This document shows, piece by piece, positions 6,905 to 14,708 of a stretch of 47,435 nt of DNA. This DNA comes from JAZLJD01 sp045617725 (lineage in GTDB: Bacteria; Bacillota; Clostridia; Lachnospirales; Lachnospiraceae), in the NCBI GenBank assembly GCA_045617725.1, contig JAZLJD010000025.1, forward strand, positions 1 to 47,435. Reading direction: 5' to 3'. Position 1 is the first letter of the stretch, and every line of letters begins with the position of its first letter. The position numbers and the translations under genes are program-made. The notes below the pieces were generated by a model. It had not been told where the DNA came from. It saw only the letters and a program-made list of their open reading frames with translations, and did no database searches.

Positions 6905-9022
6905 TTGTTTACAGCTGCCCTTCATGGTGCAGCCGTCGCAGGAGGAGCTGCAGCCGATGTGGTGGCCCTTCCGAAGGGAGCGCACGGTGTAGACGGCGGC
7001 CCAAAGGATGAGCACGGCTACCAGGAAAGTAACGATGTGGCCCGTGAACAAGAGGAAGGCAAAAAAGTATGCAATCAGGCACTGGAACAGGACGACTGCC
7101 AGGGTTTGCCACAGGGAATCAAGCTCGCGGCGGATTGTGCCGACTGCGGCAACGCAAGGCGTGTAGAGCAGGGTGAAGGCCAGAAAGCTGATGGCACTTT
7201 TGGTGGTGAAGATCGTCGGGAGTACCGAGGATAAGTCACCGCCGCCGGTGAGAACACCCAGGGTGCTGACTACTGCTTCCTTGGCGGTGAAGCCGGAAAT
7301 CAGGCTGGTTACGACGCGGTAATCGCCGAAGCCCACGGGCGCAAAGAGCGGAGCCAGGAACTGACCGAGAAGCGCCAGAATGGAGGCACTTGTGTCGCTT
7401 ACGTAGTTGAGCCGTATGTCGAAAGCACCCAAAAACCATATGATTACGGTCGCCAAAAAGATGACTGTGAAGGCACGTTCCAGGAAATCTTTTGCTTTTT
7501 CCCAAAGGAGGAGAAGTACGCTCTTCATGGAAGGAAGGCGGTAGTTGGGAAGCTCCATGACGAAGGGAATCGGGTTGCCGCGGAATAACGTGTGTTTGAG
7601 AAGTTGGGCCACCAGGATGGAGACCAGGATGCCGCCGAAGTAGAGGCAGATCATCACAAGCGCAGCGTGCTCCCTAAAGAAAGCGGCTGCGAAGACTGCG
7701 TAGATGGGGATTTTGGCGGAGCAGCTCATGAACGGGGTCAGCAGAATCGTCATTTTGCGGTCACGGTTCGAGGAAAGGGTTCGAGTTGCCATGATGGCGG
7801 GCACGGAGCAACCGAAGCCGATAATCATGGGTACGAAGGACTTGCCGGAGAGGCCGATGCGACGAAGCAGCTTGTCCATGACAAAAGCAACGCGTGCCAT
7901 GTACCCGGTATCTTCCAAAATGGAGAGGAAGAAGAAAAGAACAATGATGACCGGCAGGAAGGAAAGGACGCTGCCCACACCCTTTATGATACCGTCCACG
8001 ATGAGGGAACGGACGACTTCATTCAGACCGTACGCAATCAGACCGCGGTTGACCAAGGCACCGAAGCGGTCGATGGCTCCTGCCAGAAGGTCGGACAGAT
8101 TCTGCCCAATCAGGTTGAAGCTTAGGTAAAAAATCAATATCATGATGCCGACAAAGAGCGGAATGGCCGCGAAGCGGTTCGTCAGAACCTTGTCGATGGC
8201 GACGCTGCGCCTGTGTTCCCTGCTCTCACGGCAGTGTTTTACGGTTTTGGAGCAAACGGATTCAATGAAGGCGTAACGCATATCGGCCAGGGCCGCATTA
8301 CGGTCAAGCTCGCGATCGTGTTCCATCTCGATGATGGAGTGCTCTAAGAGCTCCTTCTCGTTCTCGGACAAGTCCAAAAGTTCGGTGAAATAGGTATCGC
8401 CTTCAATCAGCTTCATGGCGGCAAATCGTTTGGAGATGCCCACCTTCTCGGCATGGTCTTCAATCATATGTGTCGTAGCATGAATGCAGCGATGTACGGG
8501 TCCTGCAGGACAAAAATCATAGACCTTCGGGGTTACTTTATTCTTGACCGTTTCGGTCAACACACGCGTTAATTCGGAGATACCATCGTTTTTGGCGGCC
8601 GAAATAGGAACAATCGGAACACCGAGCAGCTCGGAGAGCGCAGGAATGTCGATGGAACCGCCGTTGCCCAAAACCTCATCCATCATGTTGAGTGCGAGGA
8701 CGATGGGAATGTTGAGTTCGATGAGCTGTAATGTCAGGTAGAGGTTACGTTCTAAGTTGGTTGCGTCGAGGATGTTGACGATGCCGTCCGGGTGATTGTT
8801 CAGAATGAAGTCCCGGGTGACGATTTCCTCCTGCGTGTAGGGGCGCAGGGAGTATATGCCGGGGAGGTCAACGAGCGTGCAGTCCCGAATGCCGCGGACG
8901 AGGCCGGATTTCTGGTCTACCGTGACGCCGGGGAAGTTGCCGACGTGTTGATTTGAGCCTGTTAATACGTTGAATAAAGTGGTTTTGCCACAGTTTTGGT
9001 TACCTACCAATGCGAGTATCAT
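6869..9022 (-). CDS. feoB: Ferrous iron transporter FeoB
   Basis: The main Fe(II) uptake permease, 717 residues, in the cytoplasmic membrane. The N-terminal G-protein domain shows G1 GNQNCGKTT, G2 region GNFPGVTVD, G3 DLPG and G4 NMMD. The Feo gate regions follow, with TGYMARVAF and the second-half VITSLISGFTAKEAVVSTLG-type motif. The C-terminus is short and Cys-rich (CSSSCDGC...GSC), typical of clostridial FeoB. The final residues KQMGTGVSGTLKR are encoded by the repeat at 6868-6904 and are unlikely to be native. It starts at ATG 9022 with GGGAGG upstream and lies 22 bp after feoA, so the two are co-transcribed and should be under the DtxR-like operator at 9321. Confidence 0.95.
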   Translation of the reverse strand: MILALVGNQNCGKTTLFNVLTGSNQHVGNFPGVTVDQKSGLVRGIRDCTLVDLPGIYSLRPYTQEEIVTRDFILNNHPDGIVNILDATNLERNLYLTLQLIELNIPIVLALNMMDEVLGNGGSIDIPALSELLGVPIVPISAAKNDGISELTRVLTETVKNKVTPKVYDFCPAGPVHRCIHATTHMIEDHAEKVGISKRFAAMKLIEGDTYFTELLDLSENEKELLEHSIIEMEHDRELDRNAALADMRYAFIESVCSKTVKHCRESREHRRSVAIDKVLTNRFAAIPLFVGIMILIFYLSFNLIGQNLSDLLAGAIDRFGALVNRGLIAYGLNEVVRSLIVDGIIKGVGSVLSFLPVIIVLFFFLSILEDTGYMARVAFVMDKLLRRIGLSGKSFVPMIIGFGCSVPAIMATRTLSSNRDRKMTILLTPFMSCSAKIPIYAVFAAAFFREHAALVMICLYFGGILVSILVAQLLKHTLFRGNPIPFVMELPNYRLPSMKSVLLLLWEKAKDFLERAFTVIFLATVIIWFLGAFDIRLNYVSDTSASILALLGQFLAPLFAPVGFGDYRVVTSLISGFTAKEAVVSTLGVLTGGGDLSSVLPTIFTTKSAISFLAFTLLYTPCVAAVGTIRRELDSLWQTLAVVLFQCLIAYFFAFLLFTGHIVTFLVAVLILWAAVYTVRSLRKGHHIGCSSSCDGCTMKGSCKQMGTGVSGTLKR

Positions 9023-9044
9023 GTGTATTCCTCCCGTTTACGAG

Positions 9045-9275
9045 TTAGAGAGATTCATCGGTCAGTTCTATTTGGAGCGCGTCGTCCTTACGAATGGTGA
9101 GTTCGTAGCCGCGCAGCCTTATTTCGAGCGGATCCCCAAGCGGGGCAACCTTTTGAAGGGAAACGCGAGTGCCCGGTATGATGCCCATATCGAGCAGCCT
9201 CAGCCGCAGGTTCCCCTCGCCGCCCACTGTTTTGATGACGCCTTCAGCGCCTATGGAAAGTTCAGCAAGTGTCAT
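9045..9275 (-). CDS. feoA: FeoA family ferrous iron transport protein
   Basis: A 76-residue SH3-like cytoplasmic protein thought to assist FeoB. The family pattern LRLRLLDMGIIPGTRV and the RGYELTIRKDDA strand pair are present. It starts at ATG 9275 with GGAGG and is the first gene of the feoAB transcript. Confidence 0.95.
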   Translation of the reverse strand: MTLAELSIGAEGVIKTVGGEGNLRLRLLDMGIIPGTRVSLQKVAPLGDPLEIRLRGYELTIRKDDALQIELTDESL

Positions 9276-9320
9276 ATCTGCCTCCGGTTACCTATTGCTA
9301 ACTGCTTATTTCGGTCTTAA

Positions 9321-9347
9321 GTTAGCATAGGCTAACCGAATTGTCAA
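9321..9347 (-). promoter_or_regulatory. feoAB promoter with DtxR-like operator
   Basis: On the minus strand TTGACA (9342-9347) stands 17 bp before TAACTT. Between and over the -10 is the inverted repeat GTTAGC-ATAG-GCTAAC (9321-9336), flanked by CGG/CCG, very like the GTTAG..CTAAC core of DtxR/IdeR iron boxes. An Fe(II)-loaded DtxR-family repressor bound here would block the promoter, giving feoAB induction under iron limitation. The regulator gene is not in the window. Confidence 0.7.
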
Positions 9348-9383
9348 TTGTTTTTTGCGTCGCTGCGCAAAAAAGCAAATCTG

Positions 9384-9412
9384 TTGCGAAGCGGAACGGC
9401 GCGTTATATAAT
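9384..9412 (+). promoter_or_regulatory. Promoter of the zinc-ribbon gene
   Basis: TTGCGA (9384-9389), 17 bp, TATAAT (9407-9412), about 37 bp before the start codon at 9449. Confidence 0.65.
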
Positions 9413-9448
9413 GAAACCGAGCCTAAAAGATGGCAGGAGGATATAATA

Positions 9449-10162
9449 ATGGCAGAGGATTTTGTGACAAAAGCAGTGAAACGTGGTGTGAGCAATGCGA
9501 TTGCCAGCACCGTTAAGACAGGACTTACCAATGGGGCCAAAAAGCTGACCGGCGGTGCGCAGACGACTTCTACGCGTACCACCAGCACTCGCAAGAGCTC
9601 ATCAAGAGCCAAGGCAGAGCCGAAGGGTTGGCAGTGCCCGCTTTGTATGAATATGTGTGATGAGAGTGCAGCATTCTGCTGCGGTTGTGGAGCTTCCAGA
9701 GCAGCAATCCAGGCCGCTGCAGTGAATTCGGCAACGCAGGCGGTGACACCGCAGCCGGCAGCCCCTGTTTCTCCCATGGCAGCTGCCGCACCGATGACCG
9801 GAGCAGCAGTCGCAGCGCAGGCAGCAGCTCCCGCAGCACCGCAGCCCGCAGCTCCTATGTATCAGCAGGTAGTGCTTCCCGACGGAAGCATTGCATATCA
9901 GCAGGTTCAGCAACAGCCCGTGTACCAGCAGGTACTGATGGCTGACGGAAGCATTGCATACATGCAGATTGATCCGAGCCAGATTATTCCGGCAGCTCCC
10001 GTGGCTATGCAGGCACCTGTAGCCGGAGCTTCTCCCGTGGCTCCGCAGCCCGCTGCAACTCCCGTGGCACCGCAGCCCGCTGCAACTCCCGTGGCACCGC
10101 AGGCTCCCGTGCAGGGCGTGAATGCGACGACCGGCGAGCCGGTGTACACGTACCAGCCGTAG
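9449..10162 (+). CDS. Zinc-ribbon protein with Ala/Pro/Gln-rich tail
   Basis: 237 residues. Residues ~1-45 are basic, residues ~50-80 form a zinc ribbon (WQCPLCMNMCDESAAFCCGCG), and the rest is low-complexity Ala/Pro/Gln/Val. Inside the tail the segment QQVVLPDGSIAYQQ is repeated as QQVLMADGSIAYMQ, and PQPAATPVA recurs in tandem. There is no signal peptide or membrane segment. The function is unknown; such ribbons often mediate protein contacts. The start is ATG 9449 with GGAGG at 9436-9440, within a good promoter context; the frame is open further upstream but without a binding site. Confidence 0.75.
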   Translation: MAEDFVTKAVKRGVSNAIASTVKTGLTNGAKKLTGGAQTTSTRTTSTRKSSSRAKAEPKGWQCPLCMNMCDESAAFCCGCGASRAAIQAAAVNSATQAVTPQPAAPVSPMAAAAPMTGAAVAAQAAAPAAPQPAAPMYQQVVLPDGSIAYQQVQQQPVYQQVLMADGSIAYMQIDPSQIIPAAPVAMQAPVAGASPVAPQPAATPVAPQPAATPVAPQAPVQGVNATTGEPVYTYQP

Positions 10163-10214
10163 GAGAATTAGTAGTTATAACTTCAGGTTATAATAAAATT
10201 CATAAAATAACTTA

Positions 10215-10243
10215 TTGACATTTCGTATCAGTTCGGTTAATTT
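10215..10243 (+). promoter_or_regulatory. Promoter of the T-box leader
   Basis: A perfect TTGACA (10215-10220), 17 bp, then TAATTT (10238-10243). The RNA would start near 10250, just before the leader described next. Confidence 0.5.
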
Positions 10244-10249
10244 ATTACT

Positions 10250-10566
10250 TGATGTTGAGAACGATGGTTTTTGGCATCCGAACTGAATAGATAAGGCAAT
10301 GATTGGAAACGTCGTTTCAGGGATAAGTCACAGAGAGCTCCTGTATGGTGAGAGGGAGTACGGAATACCTGCTACGGGATCATCCAGGAGCTGCGTACCG
10401 AGAGCGAGAGCTGTTAGGCTACGATGGGAAGCGCCCATTACAGCGCGAGGGTATCGAAGTAATTCCGCACCCGGTGAGGTCGATTTCGTGAGGAATCGAT
10501 GAAGTAAGGTGGTAACACGAAGCATTGGCTTTCGTCCTTATGTTGTATAGGGACGGAAGCTTTTTT
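10250..10566 (+). ncRNA. T-box leader
   Basis: Seen: AGAGAG (10333), GGTGAGAG in the stem I tip region, the conserved T-box AAGGTGGTAACACG (10505-10518), and an intrinsic terminator whose arms GCTTTCGTCC and GGACGGAAGC are followed by six T. The TGGT of the T-box would pair with a tRNA ending ACCA, fitting discriminator A. By analogy with stem I layouts I place the specifier in GGGATCATCC and read ATC (Ile), but this is uncertain. The next genes are a 2-oxoacid ferredoxin oxidoreductase operon, not a tRNA synthetase; antitermination should raise their expression when the cognate tRNA is uncharged. Confidence 0.85.
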
Positions 10567-10591
10567 GTTATGGCAACGAGCCAAGTGGACA
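10562..10591 (+). repeat. 30-bp dispersed repeat, copy 1
   Basis: TTTTTGTTATGGCAACGAGC plus CAAGTGGACA, starting within the T-tract of the T-box terminator. The second copy at 32909-32938 differs at one base and also starts in a terminator T-tract. Confidence 0.8.
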
Positions 10592-10595
10592 TACA

Positions 10596-10775
10596 CATAA
10601 GGCGCTGGTCTTAAGTTCGTGCCACGATAAACGGCGAGGCGGGTTATCGTGGTAGGTCAGTTACCCAGTGATCATCACGCTTGCGTGAATGAGCATTGGG
10701 TGACTGACCGAACAGTTCCGGCACTGCTATGCAGTGCCGGAACTGTGGCACGAACTGGAAACAGGCAGCCTTATG
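10596..10775 (+). other. 180-nt multibranch structured element
   Basis: Nested and adjacent inverted repeats: CATAAGGC/GCCTTATG (10596/10768) outermost, AGTTCGTGCCAC/GTGGCACGAACT (10614/10745), then hairpins CCACGATAA/TTATCGTGG, GGTCAGTTACCCA/TGGGTGACTGACC (10655-10709) and CAGTTCCGGCACTG-CTATG-CAGTGCCGGAACTG (10713-10745). The CCAC at 10622-10625 is used by both the outer stem and the first inner hairpin, so the two cannot form fully together. It could be an RNA element or a palindromic insertion. There is no convincing reading frame. Confidence 0.7.
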
Positions 10776-10809
10776 TAGCCAGACATTTGGCGACTGCTAA
10801 TCATCTGTC

Positions 10810-10900
10810 GGGCGAAGCCGGACAGATGGCAACGGGCGAAGCCGGACAGATGGCAACGGGTGAAGCCTGACAGATGGCAACGGGTGAAGCCGGACAGATT
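10810..10900 (+). repeat. 24-bp tandem repeat, about 3.8 units
   Basis: Unit GGGCGAAGCCGGACAGATGG followed by CAAC, at 10810, 10834, 10858 and 10882 (last partial). Units differ by single bases. Together with the preceding ATCTGTC each can form a small hairpin. It lies just ahead of the ribosome binding site TAGGAGG of the oxidoreductase operon. Confidence 0.85.
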
Positions 10901-10919
10901 ATTTTAGGAGGTCAGGAAG

Positions 10920-11492
10920 ATGAATTCATTAACAGAAATCAGATGGCATGGACGCGGCGGACAGGGCGCCAAGACGGCAGCACTTCTGCTTGCGGATGTC
11001 GCATTTTCGGTAGGAAAGCAGGTGCAGGGATTCCCCGAGTACGGCCCGGAGCGTATGGGCGCACCGATTACGGCGTATGACCGAATCAGCGACGACGCGA
11101 TACGAGTTCATTCCAATATATATGAGCCCGATTACGTAGTGGTTGTGGATGAGACGCTGCTTCATTCCGTCGATGTGACGAACGGACTTAAGAAGGATGG
11201 CGGAATACTCATTAATACGACCAAAAGTAAGGAGGAGATACTTCCTCTTTTGCATGGATATGAGGGCGAGGTTCATACCATCAATGCCCATGACGTGTGC
11301 ATGCGGACGCTGGGAAAGTACTTCCCGAACACGCCCATGCTGGCAGCCATCGTCAAGATTTCGGGCGTTATGGAGGAATCGGTTTTCTTAAATCAGATGG
11401 AAGATTCACTGAAACATAAATTCGCCAAGAAACCGGAGGTACTGGAGGGCAACATGCAGGCTCTCAAGGTAGCGATGGAGGAGGTTCAATAA
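10920..11492 (+). CDS. 2-oxoacid:ferredoxin oxidoreductase, gamma subunit
   Basis: 190 residues, the gamma chain (PorG/VorG type) of a four-subunit pyruvate or branched-chain 2-oxoacid:ferredoxin oxidoreductase. The hallmark N-terminus RWHGRGGQGAKTAA and the EYGPERMGAPITAYDRIS segment are present. It is the first gene of a tight gamma-delta-alpha-beta operon. TAGGAGG lies 11 bp before ATG 10920. The stop overlaps the next start by one base. The substrate cannot be fixed from this subunit. Confidence 0.9.
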   Translation: MNSLTEIRWHGRGGQGAKTAALLLADVAFSVGKQVQGFPEYGPERMGAPITAYDRISDDAIRVHSNIYEPDYVVVVDETLLHSVDVTNGLKKDGGILINTTKSKEEILPLLHGYEGEVHTINAHDVCMRTLGKYFPNTPMLAAIVKISGVMEESVFLNQMEDSLKHKFAKKPEVLEGNMQALKVAMEEVQ

Positions 11493-11794
11493 TGACAAAA
11501 ACAATTGAGACGATTAATGAAACGAGCAGATGGCAGGACCTGACGGAAGGCCTGAAGGTCTTTGAGGCTGCAACCAGTAAGGATTTTATGACGGGAGAGT
11601 GGCGTACGAAGACACCCGTGCTTGACGAAAGCAAGTGCACGAACTGTCTGTTGTGCGTTCCGTACTGCCCGGATTCCTGCATTACCGTGAAGGGCGGCGT
11701 GCGGAACCCGTTTGACCTTGACCACTGCAAGGGCTGCGGTATCTGCGCAAATGCGTGCCCTGCCGGAGCCATTACCATGAAGGAGGGAAGATAA
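11492..11794 (+). CDS. 2-oxoacid:ferredoxin oxidoreductase, delta subunit (2[4Fe-4S])
   Basis: 100 residues with two ferredoxin-type cluster motifs, CTNCLLCVPYCPDSC and CKGCGICANACPAGA. It carries electrons from the thiamine site of the beta chain to external ferredoxin. It overlaps the gamma gene by one base and abuts the alpha gene. Confidence 0.92.
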   Translation: MTKTIETINETSRWQDLTEGLKVFEAATSKDFMTGEWRTKTPVLDESKCTNCLLCVPYCPDSCITVKGGVRNPFDLDHCKGCGICANACPAGAITMKEGR

Positions 11795-12979
11795 ATGTCT
11801 GTGAAAGAAAGAATGAGCGGTAACGAAGCCGTTGCCTATGCAATGAAGCAGATCAACCCGGATGTTATGCCGGCCTTCCCCATAACTCCTTCGACCGAAC
11901 TTCCGCAGTTTGTAGCCAATTACATCGCCAACGGCGAGATGGATACCGAATTTATTCCGGTAGAGAGCGAGCACAGCTCCATGAGCGCGGCTATCGGCGC
12001 CAGCGCAGCGGGCGCCAGAACCATGACGGCAACGTCTTCCTGTGGTCTGGCACTCATGTGGGAGGTCCTCTATGTTGCGGCCAGCAACCGTCTTCCCATC
12101 GTTATGGCGGTAGTAAACCGTGCACTTTCCGGCCCCATCAACATAAATTGCGAGCATTCCGACTCCATGGGCGCCCGTGATTCCGGCTGGATTCAGATTT
12201 ATGCCGAAAACAATCAGGAAGCCTACGATAATTTTTTGCAGGCCTACAGAATCTCCGAGCACAAGGACGTTATGCTGCCCGTGATGATTTGCCAGGACGG
12301 CTTCATCACTTCCCATGCGGTGCAGAACATCGAGCTTTTAGAGGATGACCTCGCCAAGGCTTTTGTCGGTGAATACAATCCCGAGCACTACCTTTTGAAC
12401 CCGGATGAGCATATGAGTGTCGGCCCTTACGCGGTTTCCAACTACTGCATGGAGGCCAAGCGTGCCCAGTCCATGGCGATGATTCGTGCCAAGGATGTCA
12501 TCGAGAGCGTGGCCCTTGAGTACAAAAAGCTGACCGGCCGCGGATTTACTTTTTTCGAAGAATACGAACTCAAGGATGCCGACTATGCGATTGTTGCCAT
12601 CGGCTCCGCCTGCGGTACCATTAAGGATGCCATCGATGAACTGAGGGCCGGAGGCCAAAAAGTAGGCCTTCTGAAGATCCGCATGTTCCGTCCGTTCCCG
12701 GGCGCCGAGATGGCCAAGGCTCTTGCAGGTTGCAAAGCGATTGCCATCATGGACCGTTGCGAAAGTTATTCTTCGCAGGGCGGCCCGATTGCGGCAGAGC
12801 TTTCCTCCGCACTCTTTAAGGCACACAGCCGGGCGGATGTGAAGAAGCTGGTATACGGACTTTCCGGCCGTGACCTCACGGTTTCGGATGTGAAGAATAT
12901 CTACGAAAATCTTAAGAACCCCGCTTACTTTGAGGGAAGCGGCGAGACCGAGTACGAGTACATCGGCCTTAGGGATTAG
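11795..12979 (+). CDS. 2-oxoacid:ferredoxin oxidoreductase, alpha subunit
   Basis: 394 residues, PorA/VorA type. It shows the N-terminal GNEAVAYAMKQINPDVMPAF-like region with ITPSTE, the EHSSMSAAIGASAAGARTMTATSS stretch typical of the family, and the C-terminal domain with RMFRPFPG and DRCESYSSQGGP. The alpha and beta chains together form the catalytic core that decarboxylates a 2-oxoacid with CoA. It starts directly after the delta stop with GGAGGG ahead. Confidence 0.93.
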   Translation: MSVKERMSGNEAVAYAMKQINPDVMPAFPITPSTELPQFVANYIANGEMDTEFIPVESEHSSMSAAIGASAAGARTMTATSSCGLALMWEVLYVAASNRLPIVMAVVNRALSGPININCEHSDSMGARDSGWIQIYAENNQEAYDNFLQAYRISEHKDVMLPVMICQDGFITSHAVQNIELLEDDLAKAFVGEYNPEHYLLNPDEHMSVGPYAVSNYCMEAKRAQSMAMIRAKDVIESVALEYKKLTGRGFTFFEEYELKDADYAIVAIGSACGTIKDAIDELRAGGQKVGLLKIRMFRPFPGAEMAKALAGCKAIAIMDRCESYSSQGGPIAAELSSALFKAHSRADVKKLVYGLSGRDLTVSDVKNIYENLKNPAYFEGSGETEYEYIGLRD

Positions 12980-12988
12980 GAGGCAGTC

Positions 12989-13933
12989 ATGACAAAGGAA
13001 AAGACGTTTGATTTCAAGGAAATTCAGGAGCGCCCCGACAGGCTTGCTCCGGGACATAGAATGTGCGCAGGTTGCGGCGGTACCATTGCGGTTCGTAATG
13101 TTTTGAAGGCGCTGCACCCCGGCGACAAGGCCGTTGTGGGCAATGCAACGGGATGCCTTGAGGTGTCCACCTTCATGTACCCCTACACGGCTTACGAGGA
13201 CAGCTACATCCACAATGCATTTGAGAATGCCGGAGCTACGCTTTCCGGCGTCGAGACCGCGTATCGCGCGCTTCGCAAAAAAGGAAAGCTGGGAGAGGAG
13301 TACAAATTCATCACCTTTGGCGGCGACGGCGGAACCTACGATATCGGTCTGCAGTCCCTCTCCGGTGCGATGGAGCGTGGTCATGACATGGTTTATGTCT
13401 GCTACGACAATGGTGCTTATATGAATACGGGCGTACAGCGTTCGTCTGCGACTCCGCAGTTCGCCGATACGACGACCACGCCGGCCGGAAGCTGCTCAAA
13501 CGGTAAGCCGCAGGTCCGCAAGGATCTCGCTGCCATCCTGGCAGAGCACTATATTCCCTATGTGGCACAGACCACCTTTAAGGGAAACATGCGTGATTTA
13601 TATGAGAAGGCGGAGAAGGCCATCTATACACCGGGCCCTGCCTTCCTTAATATCCTGGCTCCCTGCCCCCGTGGCTGGAAGTATGAGCCTCAAGACCTAC
13701 CCGAAATATGCAAACAGGCCGTGAAGACCTGTTACTGGCCCATGTTCGAGGTAATCGACGGCAAGTGGATTTTAAATCATGAGCCCAAGAACAAAGCACC
13801 CATCGAGGATTTCCTTCGCCTGCAGGGGCGCTTTAAGCATATGTTCAAGCCCGGCAACGAGTATCTCATCGAGGCATTCCAGGCCGAGGTTGACAAGAGA
13901 TGGGAAGAACTGCTTACGAGGTGTAATGCGTGA
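12989..13933 (+). CDS. 2-oxoacid:ferredoxin oxidoreductase, beta subunit (TPP binding)
   Basis: 314 residues, PorB/VorB type. Cluster ligands CAGCGG near the N-terminus; thiamine pyrophosphate/Mg motif GGDGGTYDIGLQSLSGAMER through CYDNGAYMNTGVQRS. Overall spacing is as in pyruvate synthases, with conserved LAPCPRGW and WPMFE. Distinguishing PorB from VorB by eye is not safe. Its last codons overlap the GTG start of the permease gene (GTGA), suggesting translational coupling. Confidence 0.93.
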   Translation: MTKEKTFDFKEIQERPDRLAPGHRMCAGCGGTIAVRNVLKALHPGDKAVVGNATGCLEVSTFMYPYTAYEDSYIHNAFENAGATLSGVETAYRALRKKGKLGEEYKFITFGGDGGTYDIGLQSLSGAMERGHDMVYVCYDNGAYMNTGVQRSSATPQFADTTTTPAGSCSNGKPQVRKDLAAILAEHYIPYVAQTTFKGNMRDLYEKAEKAIYTPGPAFLNILAPCPRGWKYEPQDLPEICKQAVKTCYWPMFEVIDGKWILNHEPKNKAPIEDFLRLQGRFKHMFKPGNEYLIEAFQAEVDKRWEELLTRCNA

Positions 13934-14676
13934 AGTTTTTGATTATCTGCCCGATGTTGTTTTTGGCAGGATTTGTGGATTCAATCGGCGGTGGCGGCGG
14001 GCTGATCTCGCTGCCTGCCTACATACTGGCCGGATATCCGACGCACATGGCAATTGCGTCCAATAAGCTGGCATCGGCCTGCGGCACCGGTGTTTCCGTA
14101 GTTCGCTTTATCCGCGAAAAACTAATTAACTGGCGCTTTGGTTTGTGCACCATCGTGTGTGCCATGCTGGGTTCATTCTGCGGCGCCAATGTTTCGCTGA
14201 ACACCGGCGAGGCGACGTTGAAGATGGTCCTGCTCCCCGTACTTTTTTGCGCAGCATTCTTTGTAATAAATAAAAAACTCTTCGGAAACGCGGGCCATGA
14301 GAGCGAAGTGTTTACGAAGAGAACCTATATTGTGGGTATGATTGCGGCGCTTCTTATCGGCTTTTACGACGGATTTTACGGGCCGGGGACCGGTACGTTT
14401 TTGATTATCTGCCTGAATGTGTTCGGACACATCGCCGTCAAAAAGGCCAATGCACAGTCGAAAATCATCAATCTGACGACGAATCTGACCTCGCTTTTTG
14501 TTTTTATCATGGGCGGGCAGGTCGTATGGATTGCCGGACTGGCAGGTGCGGTGTGCAACATGCTGGGAAACCTACTGGGCTCAAAGCTGGTCATAACAAA
14601 AGGGACACGTATAACGCGTCCCATCATCCTAATTGTACTGATATTGCTTGCCGTGAAGATTCTTATAGGGAATTAA
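13930..14676 (+). CDS. TauE/SafE-family membrane permease
   Basis: 248 residues with about seven to eight hydrophobic helices and the family signature near the N-terminus, GFVDSIGGGGGLISLPAYIL, then ASNKLASACGTG. A second half repeats the pattern (GFYDGFYGPGTGTF). TauE/SafE proteins are proposed exporters of sulfonates or small organic acids. It starts at GTG 13930, overlapping the beta subunit stop by four bases. Its place in the operon suggests export of an anion related to the oxidoreductase, which is inference. Confidence 0.88.
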   Translation: MKFLIICPMLFLAGFVDSIGGGGGLISLPAYILAGYPTHMAIASNKLASACGTGVSVVRFIREKLINWRFGLCTIVCAMLGSFCGANVSLNTGEATLKMVLLPVLFCAAFFVINKKLFGNAGHESEVFTKRTYIVGMIAALLIGFYDGFYGPGTGTFLIICLNVFGHIAVKKANAQSKIINLTTNLTSLFVFIMGGQVVWIAGLAGAVCNMLGNLLGSKLVITKGTRITRPIILIVLILLAVKILIGN

Positions 14677-14708
14677 GCGGTCCCCGGGAATTATGCGGCT
14701 TCATGAAA

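Larger units (their letters stand above)
6346..6915. repeat. 570-bp imperfect inverted repeat between convergent genes
   Basis: The two ends match outward-in: GCTGTAAACAAATGGGGACG at 6346 on the plus strand and at 6915 on the minus strand. The arms stay similar for roughly 250 bases each, meeting near 6620-6640 in a GC-rich centre with the small hairpin CCGAC-CATCCGG-GTCGG. Each arm holds two tandem copies of a ~105-bp unit beginning ACGGCTCCACCG (6399, 6501 on plus; 6759, 6864 on minus), each followed by a CATATAGAGACGAATCA-like stretch and GAGTTATG. No gene is seen inside. The element contains the last 13 codons of feoB and the stop of the kinase. Confidence 0.85.

Noticed and set aside
10649..10870. 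73-codon plus-strand frame in the leader of the oxidoreductase operon
   Set aside because: It translates hairpin arms and the 24-bp tandem repeat; poor start context and no family resemblance.
12338..13384. 348-codon minus-strand frame across the alpha and beta oxidoreductase genes
   Set aside because: It crosses two genes with clear family motifs on the plus strand; it arises from codon bias.
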